Part shown: positions 8,128-17,855 of the stretch, one piece after another
Layout: each line of letters begins with the position of its first letter
Numbering within the stretch: the stretch's first letter is position 1
Assembly (NCBI RefSeq): GCF_001692445.1
Contig: NZ_MAQA01000020.1
Coordinates: 1 to 64,000 of the forward strand
DNA: 64,000 bases
Source: Oerskovia enterophila
GTDB lineage: Bacteria > Actinomycetota > Actinomycetes > Actinomycetales > Cellulomonadaceae
Reading direction: 5' to 3'
The notes under the pieces: generated by a model
Seen by the model: the letters and a program-made list of their open reading frames with translations, nothing else
What the model was told of the DNA's origin: nothing
The model's database searches: none
Translations under genes and position numbers: made by a program

Positions 8128-9252
8128 GTGACATCATCACCCTCGATGACTGCCGAACCGACTCCGCGCCTCCACCCGTCGAGCCCCTCGGGCGACGCCC
8201 CGCCGTCCGCTTCGCCCGGATATTCACGGGTCCGGGCTCGGTGGCGTCGTCCGGCCGGTCGCGCGGTGGTGTCGATCGTCACGTCGCTCACGCTGCTCAC
8301 CGTGGCCGGCTGCGGGCTGCGCCTGGAGACCCCGCCCCCGACCGAGCCCGTGCCCGACGCCCAGGAGACGCTGCGGCGCGACGCGGTCGACGGCGCGCTG
8401 CTCGTGGGCGAGCTCGCCGTCGCGGCGGGCGCGACGTCGTCGGGCCTGGACGCGACCTCGCTCGCGACGCTCGCCGAGGCGGGCACCTTCGCCGACCTCC
8501 ATGTGACGCAGCTCGGCGGCGTCTACGACTCGGGCCTCCCCGAGCCCGACGGCGACACCGACGAGCCCCCGTCCGGCGCGACCGAGCAGCCGACGACTCC
8601 CACGACCGCGACGCCCGCCGAGGTCCTCGACGCGCTGGCCGCCTCGAGCGCGAGCATGCGCGAGGGGATCGACCAGACCGACGACGGCCCGTTCGCCCGG
8701 CTGCTGACGTCGATCGTGTCCTCGCAGGACGCCTCTGCGCGTCAGCTCGCGGCCTCGACGGGCACACCCCTGCCCGAGTCCCTCGCGCTCCCGACCGGCC
8801 TGCTCGTGCCCGAGACCACGCCGTCGGGGCTGACCGCGACGGACCTGTCGACCATCATCGAGGCCGAGGACGCCGCGGGGTACGCGTTCGAGGTCCGCGC
8901 GGCCCTCGCGGACGGCGACGTGCGCGCCGCAGCCCTCGACCGCGCGGTGCTGCACCGCGCCCGGGCAGAGGCCTGGGCCCAGGCGGCGGGCACCGCGGGA
9001 GGGGCGCAGGACCCGCGCCGGGTCGCCTACTCGGTCCCGGCCGACGTCCCGACGGCGGAGCTCGCCGTCCAGCTCGAGTCCTCGCTCGCTGAGTCGTACG
9101 CCGCGCTCACGGCCGAGGCCGGCACGGGGACCCGCCCGCCGCTCGCCGACCTGTCGACCGAGGCGAGCCTCGCGGCCGTCGCGTGGGGTGCTCCCCTCGC
9201 AGCGTTCCCGGGTCTGCCCGAGCAGTCGACCACTCCCCCGGCGGCCGGCTGA
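8128..9252 (+). CDS. Lipoprotein with C-terminal DUF4439 (ferritin-like) domain
   Basis: The protein (374 aa from GTG 8128; 368 from ATG 8146) has a basic segment (RVRARWRRPAGR), a hydrophobic stretch and the lipobox TVAGC, so Cys62 should be lipidated and the protein anchored outside the membrane. A Pro/Thr-rich linker follows near residues 135-165. The last 140 residues (from EDAAGYAFEVRAALADGD through YAALTAEAGTG) match the helical, ferritin-like DUF4439 found in actinobacteria. The function is unknown. The start is uncertain because neither candidate has a well-placed ribosome site. It is divergent from rimP. Confidence 0.7.
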   Translation: MTSSPSMTAEPTPRLHPSSPSGDAPPSASPGYSRVRARWRRPAGRAVVSIVTSLTLLTVAGCGLRLETPPPTEPVPDAQETLRRDAVDGALLVGELAVAAGATSSGLDATSLATLAEAGTFADLHVTQLGGVYDSGLPEPDGDTDEPPSGATEQPTTPTTATPAEVLDALAASSASMREGIDQTDDGPFARLLTSIVSSQDASARQLAASTGTPLPESLALPTGLLVPETTPSGLTATDLSTIIEAEDAAGYAFEVRAALADGDVRAAALDRAVLHRARAEAWAQAAGTAGGAQDPRRVAYSVPADVPTAELAVQLESSLAESYAALTAEAGTGTRPPLADLSTEASLAAVAWGAPLAAFPGLPEQSTTPPAAG

Positions 9253-9265
9253 GGACGCTCCTCCA

Positions 9266-9324
9266 CGACGGCGGACGGGCCGGGTCCAGGAGCATCGCTC
9301 CCGGACCCGGCCCGTCCGTCGTCG
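9266..9324. terminator. 22-bp-stem bidirectional terminator between DUF4439 gene and proS
   Basis: Bases 9266-9287 pair with 9303-9324 over 22 bp with one G-T wobble and a 15-nt loop; the inner 16 bp (from 9272) are perfect. It starts 14 nt after the plus-strand stop and lies 31 nt beyond the minus-strand proS stop, so it probably serves both convergent genes. Confidence 0.75.
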
Positions 9325-9354
9325 GCCCCCGCCGCCGGGGCGGCTGGGGAGAGA

Positions 9355-11208
9355 TCAGGCCAGCAGCTCGGCGACCTTCTCGGTCACGAGGTCGGCGACG
9401 CCTGCGACCGGCACCTGCACGGGCTCGCCGCCCTGGCGCGGGCGCACCTCGACGACGCCGTCCGCGAGCCCGCGGCCCACGACCACGACGAGCGGGGCGC
9501 CCAGGAGCTCGGCGTCCTTGAACTTCACGCCGGGCGAGACCTTGGGCCGGTCGTCGTACAGGACCTCGACGCCGCGCGCCGAGAGCTCGGCCGTGAGCGA
9601 CGCGGCGGCCTCGAAGACCGCCTGGTCCTTGCCCGTGGCGACCACCTGGACGTGCATGGGGGCCACGTGCGCGGGCCAGGCGAGGCCGGCCTCGTCGTGG
9701 TTGGCCTCGGCCAGCGCGGCGAGCGCGCGCGTCACGCCGATCCCGTACGAGCCCATGGTCACGACGACCTGCTTGCCGTTCTCGTCGAGGACCGTCAGGC
9801 CCAGGGCCTGCGCGTACTTGCGCCCCAGCGCGAAGATGTGGCCGATCTCGATGCCGCGCGCGAGCTCGAGCGGACCCGAGCCGTCGGGCGCGAGGTCGCC
9901 CGCACGGACCTCGGCGGCCTCGATCGTGCCGTCGGCCGTGAAGTCGCGACCGGCGACCAGGTCGAACACGTGCCTGCCGTGCTGGTTCGCGCCCGTGATC
10001 CAGCGGGTGCCCTCGACGACGCGCGGGTCCAGGAGGTAGCGCACGGCCGAGTGCGACGACGCGGGGGTCTTGCCCTCGGCCGGCACGGTCACCTGGGGGC
10101 CCTGCGGGCCGAGCACGCCCGGGCCGATGTAGCCCTTGACGAGCTCGGGGTGCGCGGCGAAGTCGGCCTCGCCCGCGGGCTCGACCTCGGCGGGCTCGAC
10201 CGACGCCTCGAGGCGCTTGAGGTCCACCTCGCGGTCGCCCGGCAGGCCCACGACGAGCACCTCGCGGCGGCCGTCGGGGTGCGTGAGCGCGAGCACGACG
10301 TTCTTGAGCGTGTCGGCCGCGGTCCACTCGCGGTCGGGGCGCGGGAAGTGCGCGTTGGCGAGCGCGACGAGCGAGTCGATCGTCGGGGTGTCGGGGGTGT
10401 CCTCGACGTGCGCCGCGGGCGCGTCGTCGTAGGGCAGGGCCTCGGGCACGGGCGTGACGACGGCCTCGACGTTGGCCGCGTAGCCGCCGGGCGAGCGGAC
10501 GAACGTGTCCTCACCGATCGCGGTCGGGTTGAGGAACTCCTCGCTGCGCGAGCCGCCCATGGCCCCGGACGTCGCGGCCACGATCACGTATTCGAGACCC
10601 AGGCGCGTGAAGATCCGCTGGTAGGCGGCGCGCTGGTTCTGGTACGAGGCCTCGAGCCCCTCCTCGGTCACGTCGAACGAGTACGCGTCCTTCATGATGA
10701 ACTCGCGGCCACGGATGAGGCCCGCGCGCGGACGTGCCTCGTCGCGGTACTTCGTCTGGATCTGGAACAGCGTGAGCGGCAGCTCCTTGTAGGACGAGTA
10801 CATGTCCTTGACGAGGAGCGTGAACATCTCCTCGTGCGTGGGGGCGAGCAGGTAGTCGCCGTCCTTGCGGTCCGTGAGGCGGAACAGGTTCGCGCCGTAC
10901 TCGTCCCACCGGCCCGTGGCCTCGTAGGGCTCGCGCGGCAGCAGCGCCGGGAAGTGGACCTCCTGGCCGCCCGCGTCCTCCATCTCCTCACGGACGATCG
11001 CCTCGACCTTGGCGAGCACGCGCAGGCCCAGCGGGAGCCAGGTGTAGATGCCGGGGGCGGCACGACGGATGTAGCCGGCGCGCACGAGGAGCTTGTGGCT
11101 CGCGACCTCGGCGTCGACCGGGTCCTCGCGCAGCGTCCGCAGGAACAGGGAGGTCATCTTGAGGGGCTTGACGGGGGGACCGACCACCCGGCTGGAGGCT
11201 GAAGACAT
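9355..11208 (-). CDS. proS: Prolyl-tRNA synthetase (bacterial type with editing insert)
   Basis: ProRS charges tRNA-Pro with proline. The 617-aa product shows class II motifs: [20 protein letters not shown] and [19 protein letters not shown], motif 2 ([19 protein letters not shown]) and motif 3 ([16 protein letters not shown]). An insertion domain between motifs 2 and 3 (about residues 225-400) is the INS domain that hydrolyses Ala-tRNA-Pro. The C-terminal anticodon-binding domain includes [13 protein letters not shown] and [25 protein letters not shown] 11208 is preferred because TAGGAT lies exactly 7 nt upstream, a leaderless arrangement. It is divergent from the Fpg gene. Confidence 0.95.
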   Translation of the reverse strand: MSSASSRVVGPPVKPLKMTSLFLRTLREDPVDAEVASHKLLVRAGYIRRAAPGIYTWLPLGLRVLAKVEAIVREEMEDAGGQEVHFPALLPREPYEATGRWDEYGANLFRLTDRKDGDYLLAPTHEEMFTLLVKDMYSSYKELPLTLFQIQTKYRDEARPRAGLIRGREFIMKDAYSFDVTEEGLEASYQNQRAAYQRIFTRLGLEYVIVAATSGAMGGSRSEEFLNPTAIGEDTFVRSPGGYAANVEAVVTPVPEALPYDDAPAAHVEDTPDTPTIDSLVALANAHFPRPDREWTAADTLKNVVLALTHPDGRREVLVVGLPGDREVDLKRLEASVEPAEVEPAGEADFAAHPELVKGYIGPGVLGPQGPQVTVPAEGKTPASSHSAVRYLLDPRVVEGTRWITGANQHGRHVFDLVAGRDFTADGTIEAAEVRAGDLAPDGSGPLELARGIEIGHIFALGRKYAQALGLTVLDENGKQVVVTMGSYGIGVTRALAALAEANHDEAGLAWPAHVAPMHVQVVATGKDQAVFEAAASLTAELSARGVEVLYDDRPKVSPGVKFKDAELLGAPLVVVVGRGLADGVVEVRPRQGGEPVQVPVAGVADLVTEKVAELLA

Positions 11209-11215
11209 GGGCCCG

Positions 11216-11221
11216 ATCCTA
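11216..11221 (-). promoter_or_regulatory. Leaderless-type -10 box of proS
   Basis: TAGGAT (minus strand 11221-11216) is 7 nt from the proS ATG, so transcription would start at or next to the start codon. No strong -35 is visible. Confidence 0.45.
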
Positions 11222-11343
11222 CCGTCGCGCGATACGGCATCCCGCAGAGGTGCCGCGACCGTCCCCGGTCGGTCCCCGAGGCGGTCCGCCGTCCGTGACC
11301 CGCCGGCGGTGCGCGTCCGCGCGGGAGCGGGCACCATGGAAGC

Positions 11344-12333
11344 GTGCCCGAGCTGCCCGAGGTCGAGGCGCTCGTCCGGTTCCTCGACGAGCGCGCGACC
11401 GGTCACGTCGTCGTCGCGGCCGACATCGCCTCGATCGTGGCCCTCAAGACGTTCTCCCCTCCCCTGTCGGCCTTGGTGGGCGGAACGGTCACGGGTGCGT
11501 CGCGGCACGGCAAGTGGCTCGACCTGGCGGTGCGTCCCGCCCCTCCCACGGGAGCCGCTGGCGCCACGGGCTCCGGCGGGGCCAAGGCCGGCGACGCCGC
11601 CGGTGGCGCGGGGCGGGCGGGGACCGGCGGCGCGGTGCCCGACGACGAGCTCCACCTGGTCTTCCACCTCGCCCGGGCGGGCTGGTTGCGCTGGTCGGAG
11701 GACGCGCCGACCACGCCGGTGCGCCCCACCTCGAGCAGGGGCGGCGTGCGGGCGGTCCTCGCGCTGAGGATCCGGTTCGACGACGGCTCGGGGTTCGACC
11801 TGACCGAGGCGGGCACGCGCAAGCGGCTCGCGGTCCACGTGGTCCGCGATCCCGCCGAGGTCCCCGCGATCGCGACCCTGGGCGTCGAGCCACTCGGCCC
11901 CGACTTCACGCTCGCCGAGCTCTCACGCCTGCTCGCGGCACGCAACCAGCAGCTCAAGGGGTTGCTCCGCGACCAGCGGCTCGTCGCCGGGATCGGCAAC
12001 GCGTACTCCGACGAGATCCTGCACGCCGCCAGGACGAGCCCGTTCCGCCTGACCCGCAGCCTCGAGGCCGACGACGTGGCCCACCTGCACGCCGCGATCC
12101 GCGACGTGCTCTCCGAGGCCGTCGCGACGTCGTCGGGCAGGCCGGCCGCCGAGCTCAAGGACGCCAAACGACGCGGGATGCGCGTCCACGGGCGCACGGG
12201 CGAGGCGTGCCCGGTGTGCGGGGACGTCGTCCGCGAGGTCTCGTTCGCGGACCGCAGCCTGCAGTACTGCGCGACGTGCCAGACCGGCGGGCAGGTGCTC
12301 GCCGACCGGCGCATGTCCAAGCTCCTGCGCTAG
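11344..12333 (+). CDS. Fpg/Nei family DNA glycosylase/AP lyase
   Basis: This 329-aa protein belongs to the formamidopyrimidine-DNA glycosylase family, which removes oxidised bases in base excision repair. It has the catalytic N-terminus PELPEVEAL (Pro1 and Glu2 of the mature enzyme), a beta-hairpin lysine in SRHGKWLDL, the helix-two-turn-helix [20 protein letters not shown] and a C-terminal zinc finger CPVC...CATC ending [17 protein letters not shown] Gly/Ala-rich insert near residues 65-100 is unusual. Nei-like and MutM-like members cannot be separated with confidence here. The start is GTG at 11344, without a strong ribosome site. It converges on the GNAT gene with a 15-bp gap. Confidence 0.88.
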   Translation: MPELPEVEALVRFLDERATGHVVVAADIASIVALKTFSPPLSALVGGTVTGASRHGKWLDLAVRPAPPTGAAGATGSGGAKAGDAAGGAGRAGTGGAVPDDELHLVFHLARAGWLRWSEDAPTTPVRPTSSRGGVRAVLALRIRFDDGSGFDLTEAGTRKRLAVHVVRDPAEVPAIATLGVEPLGPDFTLAELSRLLAARNQQLKGLLRDQRLVAGIGNAYSDEILHAARTSPFRLTRSLEADDVAHLHAAIRDVLSEAVATSSGRPAAELKDAKRRGMRVHGRTGEACPVCGDVVREVSFADRSLQYCATCQTGGQVLADRRMSKLLR

Positions 12334-12348
12334 CGGCCGGCGGCCGCC

Positions 12349-13293
12349 TCAGAAGAGGACGGTCGCGAACGTCCCGACCTGCTCGAACCCCACTCGGCGG
12401 TACGTCGCGAGCGCGCGCTCGTTGTACGCGTTGACGTAGAGCGAGACGATCGGTGCGATCTCGCGTCGCGTGATCTCCACGACGGCGGCCATGCCCGACT
12501 CCGACAGGCGACGCCCGCGGAGCTGGGGATCGACCCACACGCCCTGGACCTGCGCGACCGCGGACGTGACCGCACCGAGCTCGGCCTTGAAGGCCACGGT
12601 GCGCTCGGGCAGCGCGACCGCGGCGAGCGGGTCCCTGTCCCCGTTCGGCAGCGACGGAGCGGGCACACCGCCCGCGAGCCGCACGAACGAGCGCCCCGAC
12701 GTGATGAGCCCGCGCACGCGCTCGGCGTACGCGTTGCCGCCCGCCGCGACCGGCGAGTACCCGACCTCCTCGACGAACATGCGCACGCACGCGGGCAGCA
12801 CGAGCGGGAGCTCGGCGGGCACCGACCGCCGGACCATCGGGTCCGGCTCGACCTCGGGCGCACGGTCGATCATGAGCGAGGGCTGGTCGTCGCGCACGTC
12901 GCGGGCTGCGGGCCAGTGCTGGGCCAGGCGGTCCCACAGCCCCAGCGCGGCCGCGCGCTCGCCCACGATCGACGACGCACGGCGACCGAACCGGCGCGCC
13001 AGGGCCGCGAACGCGTCGAGCGCCTGCGCGTGCTCGGCACCGGCCAGGGGGACGACCGGCACCAGGTTCGCCCCTGCCCAGCAGATCGCGAGCAGCGGAC
13101 CCTGCGCGGGGAAGCCCCACACCTGTCCGCCGCTCAGCGACAGTCGTGTCGCCTCGACGATCCGTGAGGCGGCCAGGACCGAGCCGACCGGGTCCAGGGC
13201 GCACACCGCGAGCGCGGCCGGGACGTCCGCGTCCGTCAGGACACGGGCGGCCTCCGGCCGGGACCACGGCCCCGGGGGGTGCCAGCGCGCCAT
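12349..13293 (-). CDS. DUF4081 / GNAT-family N-acetyltransferase
   Basis: The 314-residue protein pairs an N-terminal DUF4081-like half (RVLTDADVPAALAVCALDPVGS, then VWGFPAQGPLLAICWAGANLVPV) with a C-terminal GNAT fold (GVWVDPQLRGRRLSESGMAAVV, then SLYVNAYNERALATYRRVGFEQVGTFATVLF, the acetyl-CoA site). This two-part protein is common just after ispG in actinobacteria, and its acceptor substrate is unknown. It begins 10 bp after the ispG stop, so it is very likely cotranscribed. Confidence 0.85.
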   Translation of the reverse strand: MARWHPPGPWSRPEAARVLTDADVPAALAVCALDPVGSVLAASRIVEATRLSLSGGQVWGFPAQGPLLAICWAGANLVPVVPLAGAEHAQALDAFAALARRFGRRASSIVGERAAALGLWDRLAQHWPAARDVRDDQPSLMIDRAPEVEPDPMVRRSVPAELPLVLPACVRMFVEEVGYSPVAAGGNAYAERVRGLITSGRSFVRLAGGVPAPSLPNGDRDPLAAVALPERTVAFKAELGAVTSAVAQVQGVWVDPQLRGRRLSESGMAAVVEITRREIAPIVSLYVNAYNERALATYRRVGFEQVGTFATVLF

Positions 13294-13303
13294 CGCCGCA
13301 GGC

Positions 13304-14467
13304 TCAGCCGACGGTGACGACCGGCGGGCCGGCCTGTGCGTCGTTCTCCGGCGTCATGGTCTCGGCGATGCGCATCGCTTCCTCGATGAGCGTCTCGACG
13401 ATCATGGACTCCGGCACGGTCTTGACGACCTCGCCCTTGACGAAGATCTGGCCCTTGCCGTTGCCCGACGCGACGCCGAGGTCTGCCTCGCGCGCCTCGC
13501 CCGGGCCGTTCACGACACAGCCCATGACCGCGACGCGCAGCGGGACCTCCATGCCCTCGAGACCCGCGGCGACCTTCTCGGCGAGCGTGTACACGTCCAC
13601 CTGGGCGCGACCGCACGACGGGCACGAGACGATCTCCAGCTTGCGCGGGCGCAGGTTGAGCGACTGCAGGATCTGGATGCCGACCTTGACCTCCTCGACC
13701 GGCGGGGCCGAGAGCGAGACACGGATCGTGTCACCGATGCCCTTGCTCAGCAGCGCACCGAAGGCCGTGGCCGACTTGATGGTGCCCTGGAACGCCGGGC
13801 CCGCCTCGGTCACACCGAGGTGCAGGGGCCAGTCACCGCGCTCGGAGAGCAGCTCGTAGGCCCGCACCATGACGACCGGGTCGTTGTGCTTGACCGAGAT
13901 CTTGAAATCGTGGAAGCCGTGCTCCTCGAAGAGCGACGCCTCCCAGACGGCCGACTCGACGAGCGCCTCCGGGGTGGCCTTGCCGTACTTGGCGAGCAGA
14001 CGCGGGTCGAGCGACCCGGCGTTGACGCCGATGCGGATCGAGGTGCCCGCGTCCGAGGCCGCGCGAGCGATCTCCTTGACCTGGTCGTCGAACTTGCGGA
14101 TGTTGCCCGGGTTCACGCGCACCGCGGCACAACCCGCGTCGATCGCCGCGAACACGTACTTGGGCTGGAAGTGGATGTCCGCGATCACGGGGATCTGGGA
14201 CTTCTTCGCGATCGCCGGCAGCGCGAGCGCGTCGTCCTGGCTGGGCACCGCGACACGCACGATGTCGCAGCCGGACGCGGTCAGCTCGGCGATCTGCTGG
14301 AGGGTCGCGTTGATGTCCGTCGTCGGCGTCGTGGTCATCGACTGGACGCTCACGGGGGCGTCGCCGCCGACGTCGACCTTGCCGACCTTGATCTTGCGCG
14401 TCTTGCGGCGCGGCGCGAGGACCGGCGGGGGTGCTGCTGGCATGCCAAGGCTGATGGGTACGCTCAC
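13304..14467 (-). CDS. ispG: 4-hydroxy-3-methylbut-2-en-1-yl diphosphate synthase (IspG/GcpE)
   Basis: IspG catalyses the next-to-last MEP pathway step, reducing MEcPP to HMBPP with a 4Fe-4S cluster. The 387-aa sequence has a TIM-barrel N-half ([53 protein letters not shown]) and the cluster cysteines in SCPSCGR and [14 protein letters not shown] 14467 is chosen over the upstream ATG at 14515, whose extra residues ([15 protein letters not shown]) do not look like the family. It lies downstream of dxr-rseP, so two enzymes of the same pathway are close together. Confidence 0.96.
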   Translation of the reverse strand: MSVPISLGMPAAPPPVLAPRRKTRKIKVGKVDVGGDAPVSVQSMTTTPTTDINATLQQIAELTASGCDIVRVAVPSQDDALALPAIAKKSQIPVIADIHFQPKYVFAAIDAGCAAVRVNPGNIRKFDDQVKEIARAASDAGTSIRIGVNAGSLDPRLLAKYGKATPEALVESAVWEASLFEEHGFHDFKISVKHNDPVVMVRAYELLSERGDWPLHLGVTEAGPAFQGTIKSATAFGALLSKGIGDTIRVSLSAPPVEEVKVGIQILQSLNLRPRKLEIVSCPSCGRAQVDVYTLAEKVAAGLEGMEVPLRVAVMGCVVNGPGEAREADLGVASGNGKGQIFVKGEVVKTVPESMIVETLIEEAMRIAETMTPENDAQAGPPVVTVG

Positions 14468-14526
14468 GGACCTAGTATCCCCCGCCCAGCACCCGGGCCG
14501 CGCCCACGGGCCCACCCCGCCCCGCT

Positions 14527-14562
14527 CCGCACGCGACTCTTCGCGAGATCTTCACCGTGCGG
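14527..14562 (-). terminator. Hairpin just after the rseP stop
   Basis: CCGCACG (14527-14533) pairs with CGTGCGG (14556-14562), with TCT/AGA able to pair inside. It starts 4 nt beyond the rseP stop, so ispG-GNAT may rely partly on another promoter. Confidence 0.4.
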
Positions 14563-14566
14563 CCGG

Positions 14567-15877
14567 TCAGGTGAGCCGGACCGGGTTGACGATGTCCGCG
14601 TAGATCAGCAGCAGCCCCATGCCGAGCAGGACGACCCACATGGCCAGCCCCAGCGGGACGAGCCGTGCCACGTCGGCGTGCGCCGGGCGCGGCAGCCCAC
14701 GGACCTTGGCGACCTGACGCTTGGCGCCCTCGTACAGCGCACCCGCGATGTGACCGCCGTCGAGCGGCGGCAGCGGGATGAGGTTGAACGCGAACAGCGC
14801 GATGTTGAGCGAGGCCAGCAGGCTCAGCATGGTCGCGACCTGCCCCACGAGGTCGCCCTCGCCCGCGTCCAGGAGGTCGGCCGCCACGATCGTGACCCCG
14901 ACGGGACCGACGGGCGAGCTGGGGTCGCGCGCCTCGTCGCCGAACGCGGCCTGGCCGATGTCGACGAGCCGCGCGGGCAGCGAGACGATGATCGCGGCCG
15001 TGCCGCTCACCTGCTGCCAGATGGCCTCCGGGACCGCCGACAGCGGCTCGGAGACACGCTCCTGGGTCGGAGCGACACCGACGTACCCCGTGGGCCGGAG
15101 CACCAGCTCTCCCGCGTCGTCGCGCACGTACTGGCCGTCGTCGCCCACGACCGGTCGCTCGACCTCGGCCGGGGTGATCTCGAGCGTCGTGCGCTCGCCG
15201 TCGCGCTCGACCACGACGGGCACGGTCTCCCCCGCCGCCCCCGTGATCTTGCCGACGAGCGAGTCCCACGACGTGACGGGCTCGCCGTCGAACGAGACGA
15301 TCGTGTCGCCGGGCTCCAGGCCTGCCTCGGCCGCCGGGGTGAGCGGGTCGTCGGCCGTGCACTCGTAGTCCGCCGGGGCCGTGGCGGGCGTGACGCACTG
15401 CGGGACGAGCCCCACCGTCGTGGTCGCCTGCGGCAGACCGATGCCCACCAGCACGATCGTCATGAGCACGAACGCGATCACGAGGTTCATGAACGGTCCA
15501 CCGAACATCACGATGACCTTCTTGGGCACCGAGAGGTTGTAGAACGCGCGCGGCTCCTGCCCGGGAAGGATCTCCTCGGCGCTCATCTCGCGAGCGTCCT
15601 GGACCATGCGCCCGAAGAACCCGTCCGACTGCTTCTTGCCCGCCGGTGCCGGCGGGTACATCCCCACGAGCCGCACGTAGCCGCCCAGCGGGATCGCCTT
15701 GACCCCGTACTCGGTCTCGCCCTTGGTGCGCGACCACAGCGTGGGGCCGAACCCCACGAAGTAGTGGCTCACGCGCACGCCGAACTTCTTGGCCGGGACC
15801 ATGTGCCCGACCTCGTGCAGCGCGATCGACACCAGGATGCCGACCAGCACGACGAGGATCGCGATCACCGCGGTCAT
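14567..15877 (-). CDS. rseP: Site-2 (M50) intramembrane metalloprotease, RseP/Rip1-like
   Basis: This 436-residue membrane zinc protease cuts anti-sigma factors and other membrane proteins inside the bilayer. TM1 carries the zinc motif HEVGH (residues 21-25); a periplasmic PDZ domain spans about 175-245 (AAEAGLEPGDTIVSFDGEPVTSW); the third zinc ligand is in FNLIPLPPLDGGH near residue 365. The family GxxxxxxxxGGYV loop is seen in KAIPLGGYVRLVG. ATG 15877 is preceded by GGAG at 5-6 nt. The dxr-rseP-ispG order is standard for actinobacteria. Confidence 0.95.
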   Translation of the reverse strand: MTAVIAILVVLVGILVSIALHEVGHMVPAKKFGVRVSHYFVGFGPTLWSRTKGETEYGVKAIPLGGYVRLVGMYPPAPAGKKQSDGFFGRMVQDAREMSAEEILPGQEPRAFYNLSVPKKVIVMFGGPFMNLVIAFVLMTIVLVGIGLPQATTTVGLVPQCVTPATAPADYECTADDPLTPAAEAGLEPGDTIVSFDGEPVTSWDSLVGKITGAAGETVPVVVERDGERTTLEITPAEVERPVVGDDGQYVRDDAGELVLRPTGYVGVAPTQERVSEPLSAVPEAIWQQVSGTAAIIVSLPARLVDIGQAAFGDEARDPSSPVGPVGVTIVAADLLDAGEGDLVGQVATMLSLLASLNIALFAFNLIPLPPLDGGHIAGALYEGAKRQVAKVRGLPRPAHADVARLVPLGLAMWVVLLGMGLLLIYADIVNPVRLT

Positions 15878-16048
15878 GAGAGCTCCGTTCGGGGAGGTTG
15901 TGGGGTCCGGGACGACTCCAGGACGGGTGCGAGACGGTCGGAGGGTCGTGGCAGACCGCCCCGGACCGGACGGGGCGAACCTACCGCCGATCGCTGGACG
16001 ATGCCTGAGACCGCCCGCGCCCCGTGAGGCGCCCGCCGCGTGCCCACC

Positions 16049-17233
16049 TCAGCGCTGCGCCAGGATCTCGTGGGCCCGCGCACGGGCCCACGTCTCCGCT
16101 GCCGTCACGTCGTCCAACGTGACCGCCGCCCGCGAGGTTCCCCGGTGCTCTCCGAGGACACGCTCGACCGTCGCGACGATGTCCAGGAACCCGATGCGGC
16201 CCTCCAGGAACGCCGCGACGCACTCCTCGTTGGCCGCGTTGTACACCGCAGGGTGCGTCGCGGAGGCCGACGCGGCCTCGCGCGCGAGCCCGACCGCGGG
16301 GAAGAGCGCCTCGTCGAGCGGCTCGAACGTCCAGGCGGTCGCCGCCGTCCAGTCGCACCCGGCGGCCACCTCGCCCAGGCGGTCGGGCCAGCTCAGGCCG
16401 AGCGCGATGGGCAGCCGCATGTCCGGGGGCGAGGCCTGCGCGATCGTCGAACCGTCCACGAACTCGACCATCGAGTGCACGACCGACTGCGGGTGCACCA
16501 CGACCGCGATCTCCTCGGTCGGCACGTCGAACAGCAGGTGCGCCTCGATGAGCTCGAGGCCCTTGTTCATGAGCGTCGCGGAGTTGATCGTCACGACCGG
16601 GCCCATGGCCCAGGTCGGGTGCGCGAGCGCCTGCTGCGGGGAGACGGCCTTGACGTCGTCCCGCGCCCAGCCGCGGAACGGCCCGCCCGACGCCGTCAGC
16701 ACGAGCCGACGGACCTCCTCGCGCCGACCCGAGCGCAGCGCCTGCGCGATCGCCGAGTGCTCCGAGTCGACGGGGACGATCTGGTCCGGACGCTGCCTCG
16801 CGTCCTGGACCAGCACGCCGCCCACGACGAGCGACTCCTTGTTGGCCAGCGCGAGCGTCGAGCCCGCGCCGAGCGCGGCGAGCGTGGGGCCGAGGCCCAC
16901 CGACCCCGTGATGCCGTTGAGCACGACGTCAGACCCTGCCCCCGCGAGCTCGGTCGCGGCGTCCGGACCGACCAGCACCTCGACCGGCTGAGCCCCCGCG
17001 CGGGGGGCCCGGGCCGCCAGGGCGGCCTCGACCTCGACGGCCCGTGCAGGGTCCGCCACACCCACGCGCTGCACGCCGAGCGCGACGGCCTGGTGCGCGA
17101 GCAGCTCGGCGTTCGCGCCGCCGGCCGAGATCGCGTCCACACGGAAGCGGTCGGGGTGGCGGGAGATCACGTCGATCGCCTGGGTGCCGATGGATCCGGT
17201 CGACCCGAGGAGGGTCACGCTGCGCAGACTCAT
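16049..17233 (-). CDS. dxr: 1-deoxy-D-xylulose-5-phosphate reductoisomerase
   Basis: Dxr turns DXP into MEP with NADPH, the first committed step of isoprenoid synthesis. The 394-aa product starts with the NADPH-binding LRSVTLLGSTGSIGTQAID; further family blocks are VVLNGITGSVGLGPT, LALANKESLVVGG, IVPVDSEHSAIAQAL (metal site), LTASGGPFR and HPTWAMGPVVTINSATLMNKGLELIEAHLLF. ATG 17233 is chosen because GGAGG lies about 9 nt upstream; the frame extends to 17299 without support. It is encoded upstream of rseP and ispG. Confidence 0.96.
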   Translation of the reverse strand: MSLRSVTLLGSTGSIGTQAIDVISRHPDRFRVDAISAGGANAELLAHQAVALGVQRVGVADPARAVEVEAALAARAPRAGAQPVEVLVGPDAATELAGAGSDVVLNGITGSVGLGPTLAALGAGSTLALANKESLVVGGVLVQDARQRPDQIVPVDSEHSAIAQALRSGRREEVRRLVLTASGGPFRGWARDDVKAVSPQQALAHPTWAMGPVVTINSATLMNKGLELIEAHLLFDVPTEEIAVVVHPQSVVHSMVEFVDGSTIAQASPPDMRLPIALGLSWPDRLGEVAAGCDWTAATAWTFEPLDEALFPAVGLAREAASASATHPAVYNAANEECVAAFLEGRIGFLDIVATVERVLGEHRGTSRAAVTLDDVTAAETWARARAHEILAQR

Positions 17234-17303
17234 GGGGACATCCTCCCAGGTGCGAGGACCGCCCGAGGCGCGCTGCGGCGTCGGGCAGGACTCACCCACG
17301 GCG

Positions 17304-17855
17304 TCACTCGACGCCGAGCAGCACCTCGATGGCCCGGGCGAAGAACGCGTCCACGGGCGCCTCGGCGTAGCCGTCCTTGCCGCGGCGGCGCGCGAACGTC
17401 GCGCTGCGGATCTCGGCGGCCGTGATGGGCTCCTGACGGTCGAAGTACGCCACCAGGCGGTCGCACAGGTCGTCGACGTCGTCCATGTCGTAGCCCGACT
17501 CGCCGCGGCCCGCCGGTGCGAAGCGCTCGCCGTCCGGACGACCCAGCCGGCCGTACAGGCTGCGCGCCCGCTCGGCCAGGGCGTTCATCCAGGCCTGCTG
17601 CCCGTTGACCGCGACGTACTCGGCACGCTGGCGGGCGATGAACGCGCCCTCCAGGCGGTCGAGGGCCGCGTCGACCTCGTGGGTGTCGTACCCGCCACGG
17701 ACCAGGTCGAACATCGAGACCTGGATGTCCGTGCTCGTCAGGCGCTCGGGCTTCTTGCCCTCGTAGACCTGACGGGCGTGGTCGAAGAACTCGTCCACCT
17801 CTTCGGGGTCGTACCCGTTGCGCACCTTCGAGACGGTGCTGAACAACGCACTCAC
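17304..17855 (-). CDS. DivIVA-domain protein with four DivIVA-like motifs
   Basis: This 183-residue protein repeats the short DivIVA/Wag31 signature four times: [14 protein letters not shown] (about residue 14), [14 protein letters not shown] (about 55), [14 protein letters not shown] (about 120) and the degenerate [14 protein letters not shown] (about 161). Typical DivIVA proteins have one such motif and a long coiled coil, which is absent here. A small polar-protein partner or cell-envelope role is possible but not shown. GTG 17855 overlaps the rlmN stop by 4 bp (GTGA) and has GAGGAAGA upstream, so it is translationally coupled to rlmN; a start at 17885 is less likely. Confidence 0.8.
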   Translation of the reverse strand: MSALFSTVSKVRNGYDPEEVDEFFDHARQVYEGKKPERLTSTDIQVSMFDLVRGGYDTHEVDAALDRLEGAFIARQRAEYVAVNGQQAWMNALAERARSLYGRLGRPDGERFAPAGRGESGYDMDDVDDLCDRLVAYFDRQEPITAAEIRSATFARRRGKDGYAEAPVDAFFARAIEVLLGVE

